A DNA stretch of 14,004 nucleotides from Candidatus Omnitrophota bacterium (GTDB lineage Bacteria > Omnitrophota > Gorgyraeia > Gygaellales > Profunditerraquicolaceae). The position numbers were made by a program, and so were the translations under genes. Positions within the stretch are counted from its first letter, which is position 1. Every line of letters begins with the position of its first letter. This document shows, piece after piece, positions 1-5,840 of this stretch. Under the pieces are notes generated by a model. It searched no databases. It had not been told where the DNA came from and saw nothing but the letters and a program-made list of their open reading frames with translations. The stretch covers positions 1 through 14,004 of the forward strand of contig JAHIZC010000084.1 of NCBI GenBank assembly GCA_018814745.1, in the 5' to 3' direction.

Positions 1-1
1 A

Positions 2-706
2 AGCGGTGATCATTCACTTGAACTTGTTGACAAGGATTTTCCATTCTTTGCTCTGGCAATGTTTATTTGCGAGGAAACTATATATAATCAGAAAATTTCC
101 CCGGCAATTAATCAGTTCAAAATGGATTTTTTCGGGCATGAGGCAGTTATCATTCATTCACGGGATATACGCAAAGCCCAGCGAGATTTCGGTATTCTTA
201 CTGATCCTGTCAAACGAGAGGAATTTTATAAGAAACTAAATCTAATAATGTCGGATTCAGATTATCAGTTAATAGTTTCTGTGATAAAAAAGCAGAATCA
301 TAAAGAAAAATATGGTATATTCGCAGATAACCCTTATGATTTGGCAATGACGTTTTGCATGGAGAGACTTTTACCTTTACTTGAAGAAAAGCAACAAAGC
401 AAAGTTCAGTTGATCGCAGAGAGCCGTGGGAAAAAGGAAGATGATGAGTTGATGTTAAGTTTTTTACGGATTGCTAATCAGGGTACCAATTACTTACCCG
501 TAGATCGATTTAAAAAGATAAATTTCAGGCTGAAATTTGTTCCTAAGATGATGAATGTTATAGGCACGCAGTTAGCGGATTTGGCAGCCTATCCAGTTGC
601 TCGGTATATACATAATCCTAATAAGCCAAATCCAGCATACGATATTATTAAGACGAAATTTTACAAGGGTAAAGGGTGGATACAAGGATTAAAAATATTC
701 CCATAA
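2..706 (+). CDS. DUF3800 domain-containing protein, 5' end missing
   Basis: The frame is open from the first bases of the window, so the true start lies upstream; 234 residues are visible. An internal ATG at 59 is not the start, because the residues before it (SGDHSLELVDKDFPFFALA) match the N-terminal DESGD region that typifies DUF3800. Other family-like signatures are ESRGKKED in the middle and QLADLAAYPVARYI near the C-terminus, resembling the conserved ADL segment. DUF3800 proteins are thought to have an RNase H-like fold; their role is poorly known and they are often found in accessory or phage-related regions. No signal peptide or membrane segment is visible in the part present. A hairpin terminator follows five bases after the stop, and the gene is separated by 358 bases from the next one, so it looks transcriptionally independent. 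The family call is fairly firm; a molecular function cannot be given. Confidence 0.8.
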   Translation, partial: SGDHSLELVDKDFPFFALAMFICEETIYNQKISPAINQFKMDFFGHEAVIIHSRDIRKAQRDFGILTDPVKREEFYKKLNLIMSDSDYQLIVSVIKKQNHKEKYGIFADNPYDLAMTFCMERLLPLLEEKQQSKVQLIAESRGKKEDDELMLSFLRIANQGTNYLPVDRFKKINFRLKFVPKMMNVIGTQLADLAAYPVARYIHNPNKPNPAYDIIKTKFYKGKGWIQGLKIFP

Positions 707-777
707 AAACAAAAAGCTCCGATTTACATCAGAGCTTTTTGCCGACCGGGAATCCCCAGTCCCTTAATTCAAATTCT
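706..777 (-). ncRNA. Candidate short minus-strand RNA of about 72 nt
   Basis: This is a prediction from signals only. A near-consensus promoter (784-812, minus) would start transcription at about base 777, an A on the minus strand. The transcript would contain a 7-bp hairpin (GACTGGG, loop GATT, CCCGGTC; 761 down to 744) and then the terminator hairpin 740-711 with its U-tract. There is no room for a protein longer than a few residues and no ribosome binding site. It is convergent with the DUF3800 gene and would overlap its terminator and its last bases. I do not recognise a known RNA family. Confidence 0.35.
711..740. terminator. Bidirectional intrinsic terminator after the DUF3800 gene
   Basis: AAAAAGCTC (711-719) and GAGCTTTTT (732-740) form a perfect 9-bp stem around a 12-base loop. 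On the plus strand it ends DUF3800 transcription with only the T5 of the stem. On the minus strand the stem is followed by GTTTTT (710-705), which makes a longer U-tract, so the hairpin is better formed as a terminator for a leftward transcript. Confidence 0.8.
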
Positions 778-783
778 ATATAA

Positions 784-812
784 AATATACATGGAAAACC
801 GTTGTTTGTCAA
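784..812 (-). promoter_or_regulatory. Minus-strand sigma70-type promoter, proximal copy
   Basis: Read on the minus strand, TTGACA (812-807) is a perfect -35 hexamer, followed after exactly 17 bases by TATATT (789-784), a 5/6 match to the -10 consensus. No minus-strand gene lies downstream; the only thing there is a hairpin and a terminator, which suggests a small RNA. The -35 region is shared almost exactly with the second promoter at 875-903. Confidence 0.55.
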
Positions 813-833
813 GGACATTTTTACGCAGAAATA

Positions 834-873
834 AAAAATGCGAGCCATCGACCCAGTCAACGCCAGCATTTTT
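834..873 (-). terminator. Hairpin with T-run between the two minus-strand promoters
   Basis: AAAAATGC (834-841) and GCATTTTT (866-873) are perfect 8-bp inverted arms. An inner stem of about 6 bp (with G-U pairs) forms around the GACTGGGTC segment on the minus strand. On the minus strand the arm is followed by more T (TTTTTTATTT), giving a terminator shape. The start predicted from the 875-903 promoter falls inside the first arm, so a full-length stem may only form in longer transcripts. Confidence 0.4.
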
Positions 874-874
874 A

Positions 875-903
875 AATATACCTTACGAAACGTTATTTGT
901 CAA
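875..903 (-). promoter_or_regulatory. Minus-strand sigma70-type promoter, distal copy
   Basis: TTGACA (903-898 on the minus strand), a 17-base spacer, and TATATT (880-875) give the same hexamers and spacing as the promoter at 784-812. The start would be near 868. The block CTTGACAAAYAACG is shared by both copies, 91 bases apart, which suggests duplication rather than chance. Directly downstream lies the hairpin 873-834. Confidence 0.5.
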
Positions 904-937
904 GAACTTTGTTAAAAAATTAGCCCAATTGGATAAA

Positions 938-1058
938 GCCGCCTTTACCGCGGCAGATATAAAGCTTCACAAGTAGTGGTATTGTCTGGTATTGTGAAGT
1001 TCGGCTGGTGACAACTTCGGGCAAAATTAATACTTGTGTGCTCGAGAACCAAAGGAGG
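938..1058 (+). promoter_or_regulatory. Structured leader upstream of the tRNA-binding protein gene (candidate)
   Basis: Four pairings are visible in the sequence. Hairpin 1 is GCCGC (938-942) with GCGGC (950-954). Hairpin 2 is CTTCACAA (965-972) with TTGTGAAG (992-999), 8 bp perfect. Hairpin 3 is GAAGTT (996-1001) with AACTTC (1013-1018). A long-range stem pairs CACAAGTA (968-975) with TACTTGTG (1031-1038), 8 bp perfect. Hairpin 2 excludes both hairpin 3 and the long-range stem, so two alternative folds are possible just ahead of the ribosome binding site. This is what a riboswitch or protein-binding leader could look like, but I do not recognise a known class, and simple repeat content could also explain it. 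Confidence 0.35.
1053..1058 (+). promoter_or_regulatory. Strong ribosome binding site AGGAGG
   Basis: A perfect AGGAGG lies six bases before the ATG at 1065. It decides the start: the frame is open further upstream (to 1008), but only this ATG has a ribosome binding site and begins at the usual N-terminus of the family. Confidence 0.9.
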
Positions 1059-1064
1059 AACAAA

Positions 1065-1385
1065 ATGGTCAGTTTTGAAGATTTTAAGAAGTTAGAATTT
1101 AAGGTTGCCGAAATTAAAGAGGTGAATGATCACCCAAACGCTGACAGGCTATATGTGATTACGGTTGATTTGGGGGATAGGACGAAGCAGGTTGTCGCAG
1201 GGATTAAGAACTCTTATAAGAAAGAGGAGTTAGTGGGTAAGCAAGTCGTAGTAGTGGATAATTTAGAACCGGCGCAATTAAGGGGAGTAGAAAGCCAGGG
1301 AATGATCCTCGCCGCTTCCGACGATGAGGGCATCTGTATTATTATTCCTCAAAGAAAGGTTAAATTAGACAGTATTGTCAAGTGA
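1065..1385 (+). CDS. tRNA-binding OB-fold protein (Trbp111 / MetRS beta-subunit type)
   Basis: A 106-residue protein that consists only of the EMAP-II/Trbp111-like tRNA-binding OB fold. Visible signatures are FKKLEFKVAEI at the start, HPNADRLY around residue 22, VVAGIKNSY around residue 44, and VVVVDNLEPAQLRGVESQGM in the second half. The length fits free-standing Trbp111, which binds tRNA as a dimer, and the detached C-terminal domain of methionyl-tRNA synthetase (often annotated MetRS subunit beta). Which of these applies cannot be decided here, since no MetRS catalytic gene is in the window. It opens the long plus-strand gene run and its stop codon overlaps the GTG start of the next gene (GTGA). 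The leader before it carries alternative inverted repeats that may regulate it. Confidence 0.88.
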   Translation: MVSFEDFKKLEFKVAEIKEVNDHPNADRLYVITVDLGDRTKQVVAGIKNSYKKEELVGKQVVVVDNLEPAQLRGVESQGMILAASDDEGICIIIPQRKVKLDSIVK

Positions 1386-1891
1386 TCAAACAGTTAATCC
1401 CTGAAGGATTTTGTTTAAAATGCCAGGGCTGCTGCAGATTCAGAGAGCAGTCTTCTGTATGGGCTCCATGTCTTTTGGATGAAGAGATACAGAGCTTATT
1501 AGATAGAAAAGATATTCCCCCCTCTACTCTTTCTATGGAGAGAAGGCTTGGGTTGATTCTTGATCCGGAACAGGAGGGGTTCATCTGCCCGTTTTTTAAT
1601 ACTAAGGATAACAATTGCAAGACTTATAGTTTTAGGCCCTTTGAGTGCCAGCTATATCCCTTTCTGATAAGTTTCCGGGAAGAAAAGGTGCTCTTAACAG
1701 TTGACCTGAGTTGTCCTTACGCAAAGAAAAACGTCAATACCAAAGCCTTTAAGGAATATACCAGCTACTTAACTGATTTTCTTAACTCGCCTAAACAGCG
1801 GAAGGTTTTCAAAGAAAATCCCCAGATAATCCAGGCATACGCAGAAGTCTTCGACCTCATGGAATTACAGGCTCTTGATGAGGCTGAATAA
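1382..1891 (+). CDS. YkgJ-family cysteine cluster protein
   Basis: A 169-residue protein with the hallmark CxxCxxCC motif at Cys11, Cys14, Cys17 and Cys18 (CLKCQGCCRF). Further cysteines follow at 30, 69, 79, 89 and 111; the segment around 79-94 (CxxYxxRPxxCxxYPF) is typical of the family. These proteins are believed to bind zinc or an iron-sulfur cluster; their biochemical role is not established. The GTG start overlaps the upstream stop by four bases, so translational coupling is likely. No signal peptide or membrane segment is visible. The C-terminal 50 residues are a charged helical tail. Family assignment is firm, function open. Confidence 0.85.
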   Translation: MIKQLIPEGFCLKCQGCCRFREQSSVWAPCLLDEEIQSLLDRKDIPPSTLSMERRLGLILDPEQEGFICPFFNTKDNNCKTYSFRPFECQLYPFLISFREEKVLLTVDLSCPYAKKNVNTKAFKEYTSYLTDFLNSPKQRKVFKENPQIIQAYAEVFDLMELQALDEAE

Positions 1892-2774
1892 ATTATCTCT
1901 TAAAGATAAGAAGATATTTTCTCAGTACCTGGCATTTACCCGGCACGAATTATCAACTTATTCTTTTGAGAATGTTTATATCTGGAGCGGTCTTTTCGAT
2001 ATCAGGTGGGCGGTAATTCAGGATAGCCTTTGTGTATTTTTTAAAGATAGCCTTGGTTGTTTTCTCTACCTCCCACCTTTAGGAAAAAATAATAATAAAG
2101 CGGCCGTAGAAGAATCCTTCAGGATCATGAACGGATTCAATAAGAATAGGGATATATCCAGGATCGAGAATCTCGAAGAGAATGGCCTGCCTTTTTATAG
2201 AAAATTAGGTTATAATTACAATACGAAGTCTTGTGATTATCTGTGCCTGCGGGATGATTTGGTTGATATGCGGGGTGATAGATTCAAGTCAAAACGGGCA
2301 AACTTTAACTATTTCCTAAAGAATTATGATTTTCAATATCTTCCATTTTCTATAAAGTACAGGGGTGGATGTTTGAGGCTCTATGAGAGTTGGATGGGAG
2401 GGCGCAAAGCCAAGTATGAAAATTATATCTATCAGAGTATGCTTGCGGATAGCGGGAATTCTCTAAAGTTAGCCCTGGAAAATTATTCTAGTTTGAACTT
2501 TATCGCAAGAGTCGTAAGAATGGGAGGAGAGATAAAGGCGTTTACTTTAGGAATGGAATTGAATCAAGATACATTTTGTATACTCTATGAGATATGCGAT
2601 CTTTCTTTAAAGGGGCTCCCTCAGTTTATCTTTGCCGAATTTTGCCGCGAATTAAAAGATTACAAATATATCAATATTATGGATGATTTGGGATTGGATA
2701 ATCTCAAGCCGGTCAAGCTCTCTTACCGGCCGATAAGATTGATTCCCAGCTACATCATCCACAAACACAAATAG
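1878..2774 (+). CDS. DUF2156 / LPG synthase C-like (GNAT-fold) protein
   Basis: A 298-residue protein resembling the DUF2156 family, i.e. the C-terminal acyltransferase-like domain of phosphatidylglycerol lysyltransferase. Supporting patterns are the N-terminal RHELSTYSFENVYIW, the middle RFKSKRANFNYFLKNYDF and the C-terminal NIMDDLGLDNLKPVKLSYRP, ending in a positively charged tail. No membrane segments are present, so it lacks the flippase half of full MprF; it is a soluble stand-alone version whose donor and acceptor are unknown. The start is taken as the ATG at 1878; a TTG lies directly before it at 1875. Either start overlaps the end of the YkgJ-type gene, and no good ribosome binding site is seen, which suggests coupling. 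The stop codon lies within the first unit of a 23-bp tandem repeat. Confidence 0.75.
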   Translation: MRLNKLSLKDKKIFSQYLAFTRHELSTYSFENVYIWSGLFDIRWAVIQDSLCVFFKDSLGCFLYLPPLGKNNNKAAVEESFRIMNGFNKNRDISRIENLEENGLPFYRKLGYNYNTKSCDYLCLRDDLVDMRGDRFKSKRANFNYFLKNYDFQYLPFSIKYRGGCLRLYESWMGGRKAKYENYIYQSMLADSGNSLKLALENYSSLNFIARVVRMGGEIKAFTLGMELNQDTFCILYEICDLSLKGLPQFIFAEFCRELKDYKYINIMDDLGLDNLKPVKLSYRPIRLIPSYIIHKHK

Positions 2775-2831
2775 AAGCGTCTTCTAGCCCAAAGCAGAGG
2801 CGTCTTCACTCCCAAAGCAGAAGCGTCTTCT
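2773..2831. repeat. 23-bp tandem repeat with palindromic core, about 2.6 copies
   Basis: Units begin at 2773, 2796 and 2819. The first and third start with the same 13-bp imperfect palindrome AGAAGCGTCTTCT (arms AGAAG and CTTCT around CGT); the second has a degenerate copy (AGAGGCGTCTTCA). The rest of the unit, ending CCCAAAGC, is nearly identical in copies 1 and 2. The array fills most of the gap between the DUF2156 gene and the exonuclease gene. Evenly spaced palindromes (23 bp, about two helical turns) would suit a dimeric regulator, but simple local duplication is as likely. Confidence 0.7.
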
Positions 2832-2867
2832 GAGGCGTGAGGAAGGGTGCCCCCAGGTATATTCAAG

Positions 2868-3689
2868 ATGAGCAAGAATCTCAATGAGATAGAATTTACA
2901 ATTTTCGATACCGAAACCACAGGGCTTAGTCCGGAAGCCGGGGATAGGATCATAGAGATTGCAGCGATAAAATTTAGAGGCGATCAGAGAATTGCTACAT
3001 TACAATCTTTGATCAATCCTCAGAGAGATATTTCAGAAGCAGCATTCCAGGTCAATAAAATCACCCAAGAGATGCTTAAGGAAGCGCCTACAGCTGACAA
3101 AATTATACCAAAATTCTTAGATTTCATAAAAGGCAGCTGTCTTTGTTCTTATAACGCACCCTTTGATATGGAATTTATCAGTAAAGAACTGGAATTGATC
3201 GGCCAGGGTATACTAGAAAGCGTTGAGATCGTAGATATATTAAAAATGGCAAGGAGGCTTTTACCCGGATTAGAACGCCACGCACTCTGGTTCGTCGCAG
3301 ATAAATTCGGCATTAAGAGAAAGCAGGAGCACCGAGCATTTGCTGACGTAGAACTCACCTTAGATGTATTTTATCAACTAAAAGAAATGCTAAAGGCCAA
3401 AGGAATAGATGATTTCATAAATTTCAGGAGCCTATTTAGCGTTAATCGTAGGCTGTTGGATAATATAAATAACCAAAAGATATCCCAGATACAACAGGCG
3501 ATCGACCTGGGTGTTAAACTAAGGATAAAGTATATTTCCAGTTCCAACGCAAAGGTATCTGAGAGGGAGGTCCTGCCAAAAGAAATTAAGCAGGAGAGAA
3601 ATAACAGCTATTTAGTGGGCTTTTGCTCTTTAAGGAACGAAGAGCGTACTTTTAGAACTGATGGCATATTACAACTGGAAATCATATAA
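2868..3689 (+). CDS. DEDDh 3'-5' exonuclease with C-terminal WYL-like domain
   Basis: A 273-residue protein. Residues about 9-172 form a DnaQ/PolC-epsilon-type exonuclease: motif I FDTETTG (Asp14, Glu16), motif II SYNAPFD (Asp100) and motif III HRAFAD (His155, Asp160), so all DEDDh catalytic residues are present. Residues about 205-273 (AIDLGVKLRIKYISSS, then GFCSLRNEERTFRTDGI) resemble a WYL domain, a ligand- or nucleic-acid-sensing fold best known from transcriptional regulators. There is no polymerase domain and no DNA-binding HTH. The start is uncertain: ATG 2868 is chosen because it begins just before the exonuclease core; a GTG at 2847 with GAGG close by would add seven residues. The 3' end overlaps pabB by 29 bases. 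A role in DNA repair or damage response is inferred only from domains. Confidence 0.82.
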   Translation: MSKNLNEIEFTIFDTETTGLSPEAGDRIIEIAAIKFRGDQRIATLQSLINPQRDISEAAFQVNKITQEMLKEAPTADKIIPKFLDFIKGSCLCSYNAPFDMEFISKELELIGQGILESVEIVDILKMARRLLPGLERHALWFVADKFGIKRKQEHRAFADVELTLDVFYQLKEMLKAKGIDDFINFRSLFSVNRRLLDNINNQKISQIQQAIDLGVKLRIKYISSSNAKVSEREVLPKEIKQERNNSYLVGFCSLRNEERTFRTDGILQLEII

Positions 3690-5028
3690 ATTAAGCGTCG
3701 ATCCGATTAATTTCCTGAAGGCCTTAGCAGGCCGGAGGAATTGTTTTTTTCTAGATAGCAGCCTTGCCTTTAATTCTTTAGGCAGGTATTCTTTTTTAGG
3801 GGTAGATCCTTTTTATATATTGAGAACAAAAAATCAATTGCCCTTCAAGAAGCTAAGAGAGTTATTGGATAGCTACAGGATAAATGCTCCTAAAAATATG
3901 CCTCCTTTCTTGGGAGGAGCCGTAGGTTATCTTGGTTACGATTTAGGGGTTTTGTTAGAGAAGAAAATAAAAAGGTCAAATCTCAGGGATCTAGAGATCC
4001 CGGGCGCTTCTTTTTGTTTTTATAACACAATACTGATTATCGATAATCTTAAAAGAACGCTCGATATATTTGCTATCGGTTTCCCTGAAAAAAAATATCA
4101 TCTGCAAAAGTCTCTTGTCGAGTCTAACTTAAAGAAACTGGAAAATTTACTTTCTCAAGTTTCTTGTTACAAGCCCGGTGCCAAAGATTGCACAAATAAA
4201 AACAAAACAGTAAAGTTAAAATCAAATTTCCGCAAAGAGGATTATCTGCAAGCTGTTAAGAAAGCGAAGCTATATATAAAGAATGGGGATATTTATCAGG
4301 TAAATCTTTCACAGCGGTTTCACGCAGAGTCTGATTCCTCAGATATAGAGATTTATCAGCGCCTGCGTAAATTAAGCCCGTCTTTTTTCAGTGCATATTT
4401 TGATGCCGGAGGGTTTAGGATCTTAAGTTCTTCTCCGGAAAGATTCTTAAAATTAGAAGATGGTATTGTTAGTACCCGTCCGATGAAGGGAACACGTCCT
4501 CGCGGCACAACCGGGAGGAGAGATTCGCTTTTAAGAGATCAGCTGCTGGCAAGTTCCAAGGATAGGGCAGAACTTACAATGATCGTCGATTTAGAGAGGA
4601 ACGACCTGGGAAGGGTATGTAAATATGATTCTATAAAAGTCAATAAATTAAGGGAATTAGAGGAATATAATACGGTATTTCAGACTACCGCCACGGTCAG
4701 CGGATCTTTACATAAGAATAAAGACAGGATCGATTTACTACGTGCTTCTTTTCCCGGCGGTTCGATTACCGGCTGCCCGAAATTGAGGGCAATGGAGATA
4801 ATTGAGGAGTTGGAGCCGGATAGACGTTGTATTTATACCGGTTCTCTGGGGTATTTAAGTTTTTCCGGAAACATGGATTTCAATGTTTTAATCCGCACTA
4901 TTTTAAAGAGAGGAAACAATCTTTATTTCAGCGTGGGAGGGGGGATTGTTGCAGATTCACAGCCGGAAGCAGAGTATAGGGAGACTTTAGTCAAAGCTAA
5001 AGCAATGATTGGGGCAATAAACGGATGA
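3661..5028 (+). CDS. pabB: Aminodeoxychorismate synthase component I (PabB)
   Basis: A 455-residue chorismate-using enzyme that converts chorismate and ammonia to 4-amino-4-deoxychorismate, the first step to p-aminobenzoate. The N-terminal third (with PFLGGAVGYLGYDLG) is the TrpE/PabB N domain; the C-terminal chorismate-binding domain shows IKNGDIYQVNLSQRF, MIVDLERNDLGRVC, FPGGSITGCPK and a GSLGYLSFSG segment. The motif RPMKGTRPRG contains Lys276 at the position where PabB has a lysine and anthranilate synthase (TrpE) has alanine, so PabB is favoured over TrpE. The following gene, pabC, supports this. The start ATG lies inside the end of the exonuclease gene and no strong ribosome binding site is visible. 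The glutaminase subunit PabA is not in the window and must be encoded elsewhere, unless free ammonia is used. Confidence 0.93.
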   Translation: MAYYNWKSYKLSVDPINFLKALAGRRNCFFLDSSLAFNSLGRYSFLGVDPFYILRTKNQLPFKKLRELLDSYRINAPKNMPPFLGGAVGYLGYDLGVLLEKKIKRSNLRDLEIPGASFCFYNTILIIDNLKRTLDIFAIGFPEKKYHLQKSLVESNLKKLENLLSQVSCYKPGAKDCTNKNKTVKLKSNFRKEDYLQAVKKAKLYIKNGDIYQVNLSQRFHAESDSSDIEIYQRLRKLSPSFFSAYFDAGGFRILSSSPERFLKLEDGIVSTRPMKGTRPRGTTGRRDSLLRDQLLASSKDRAELTMIVDLERNDLGRVCKYDSIKVNKLRELEEYNTVFQTTATVSGSLHKNKDRIDLLRASFPGGSITGCPKLRAMEIIEELEPDRRCIYTGSLGYLSFSGNMDFNVLIRTILKRGNNLYFSVGGGIVADSQPEAEYRETLVKAKAMIGAING

Positions 5029-5840
5029 AAGAAACTATCTTCTTGAATAATGGATTTTTACCTCTGCAAGAAGGCAAGGTATCAGTTTCTTCTCCGGGAT
5101 TCTTGCATGGCTTAGGATTATTCGAGACGATGCGCGCGAATCAGGGAGAAATTGCCTATTTAGATAAGCATCTAGAGAGGATCAAGTATTCATCTAAATT
5201 TATTCAGTTACCCTTTGATTATTCTATTGAAAAACTAAAGAAAATTATCAAGCAGGCAGTTAGAATAAATGGTTTTAAAGACGCTTATCTAAGATTAACT
5301 ATCTCTAAGGCAGAGTGTGGAGTTGATGTGTTGGTAGTAGTTAAGAAATACCATCCTTACTCAGTACAAAAATATAAAAGGGGATTTAGCGTTAAGATAT
5401 CAAGCCTCAGGCAGGATGAGAATTCTTTGTTAGCGCGGATAAAAACAACCAACAGGATTTTATATGAAACCAGTTTTAAAGAAGCGAAAAATAAAGGATT
5501 TGACGAAGCGCTTATTTTGAATAACCGCGGTTACATTACAGAGGCCAGCCGGAGCAATATATTCCTAGTACAAGGAAAAGAAATATTTACTCCTTCCTTG
5601 GAATGCGGCTGTCTGGCAGGTATTACCCGCCAGGCCATACTGAGCCTTGCAAAAAAGAATAAGCTTAAGGTTTACGAAAGCAGCCTGACGATTCAGGACC
5701 TCTTAGGTGCCGACGAAGCATTCTTGACCAATTCTCTGATCGGAATCATGCCTTTGGCATCTATAGAGAAAAATAAGATCGGCAATAAAGGAAATAATAG
5801 CATAACAGAATTCTTAATGAAAAAGTACGCCAAGCAATGA
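5025..5840 (+). CDS. pabC: Aminodeoxychorismate lyase (PabC), PLP fold type IV
   Basis: A 271-residue PLP-dependent enzyme of the branched-chain aminotransferase-like fold type IV. PabC splits aminodeoxychorismate into p-aminobenzoate and pyruvate. Seen features are the N-terminal HGLGLFETMR, the likely PLP lysine Lys140 in RIKTTNR, the cofactor-contacting Glu173 in ITEASRSNIF, and CLAGITRQ in the C-terminal part. By sequence alone a D-amino-acid or branched-chain aminotransferase is possible, since these share the fold; the ATGA overlap with pabB upstream makes the lyase assignment much more likely. The gene also overlaps the following hypF-like gene by ATGA, so p-aminobenzoate and hydrogenase-maturation genes are translationally coupled here. 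Confidence 0.88.
   Translation: MKETIFLNNGFLPLQEGKVSVSSPGFLHGLGLFETMRANQGEIAYLDKHLERIKYSSKFIQLPFDYSIEKLKKIIKQAVRINGFKDAYLRLTISKAECGVDVLVVVKKYHPYSVQKYKRGFSVKISSLRQDENSLLARIKTTNRILYETSFKEAKNKGFDEALILNNRGYITEASRSNIFLVQGKEIFTPSLECGCLAGITRQAILSLAKKNKLKVYESSLTIQDLLGADEAFLTNSLIGIMPLASIEKNKIGNKGNNSITEFLMKKYAKQ

Larger units (their letters stand above)
707..1064. other. 358-base intergenic region without a convincing gene
   Basis: The left part (707-903) holds the terminator, the two minus-strand promoters and their hairpins. The middle (about 904-937) holds nothing clear apart from a weak plus-strand promoter candidate, TTGTTA (909-914), 17 bases, GATAAA (932-937), only 4/6 at each hexamer. The right part (938-1058) holds overlapping inverted repeats and a strong ribosome binding site. 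A 61-codon plus-strand frame at 791-976 and a 46-codon minus-strand frame at 869-729 are present, but neither has a ribosome binding site or a recognisable protein pattern. Confidence 0.6.

Noticed and set aside
59..706. The DUF3800 gene starting at the ATG at 59
   Set aside because: The same frame continues upstream to the window edge and encodes the conserved SGD segment of the family, so the gene is cut by the window instead.
729..869. A 46-codon minus-strand open frame downstream of the distal minus-strand promoter
   Set aside because: It would be nearly leaderless, has no ribosome binding site, and runs through the hairpins and the second promoter; the residues resemble no family I know.
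909..937. A plus-strand promoter TTGTTA - 17 bases - GATAAA for the tRNA-binding protein gene
   Set aside because: Each hexamer matches only 4/6 of the consensus; spacing is right but the evidence is too weak to list as a feature.
791..976. A 61-codon plus-strand open frame in the gap after the DUF3800 gene
   Set aside because: It has no ribosome binding site and no recognisable protein pattern, and it spans the two minus-strand promoters and hairpins, which explain the sequence better.
2773..2831. The 23-bp repeats as a CRISPR array
   Set aside because: The units are tandem without unique spacers, there are fewer than three full copies, and no cas gene is nearby.
3661..5028. TrpE (anthranilate synthase) instead of PabB
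   Set aside because: The lysine in the MKGTRPRG motif and the adjacent pabC gene favour PabB; no trp genes are present.
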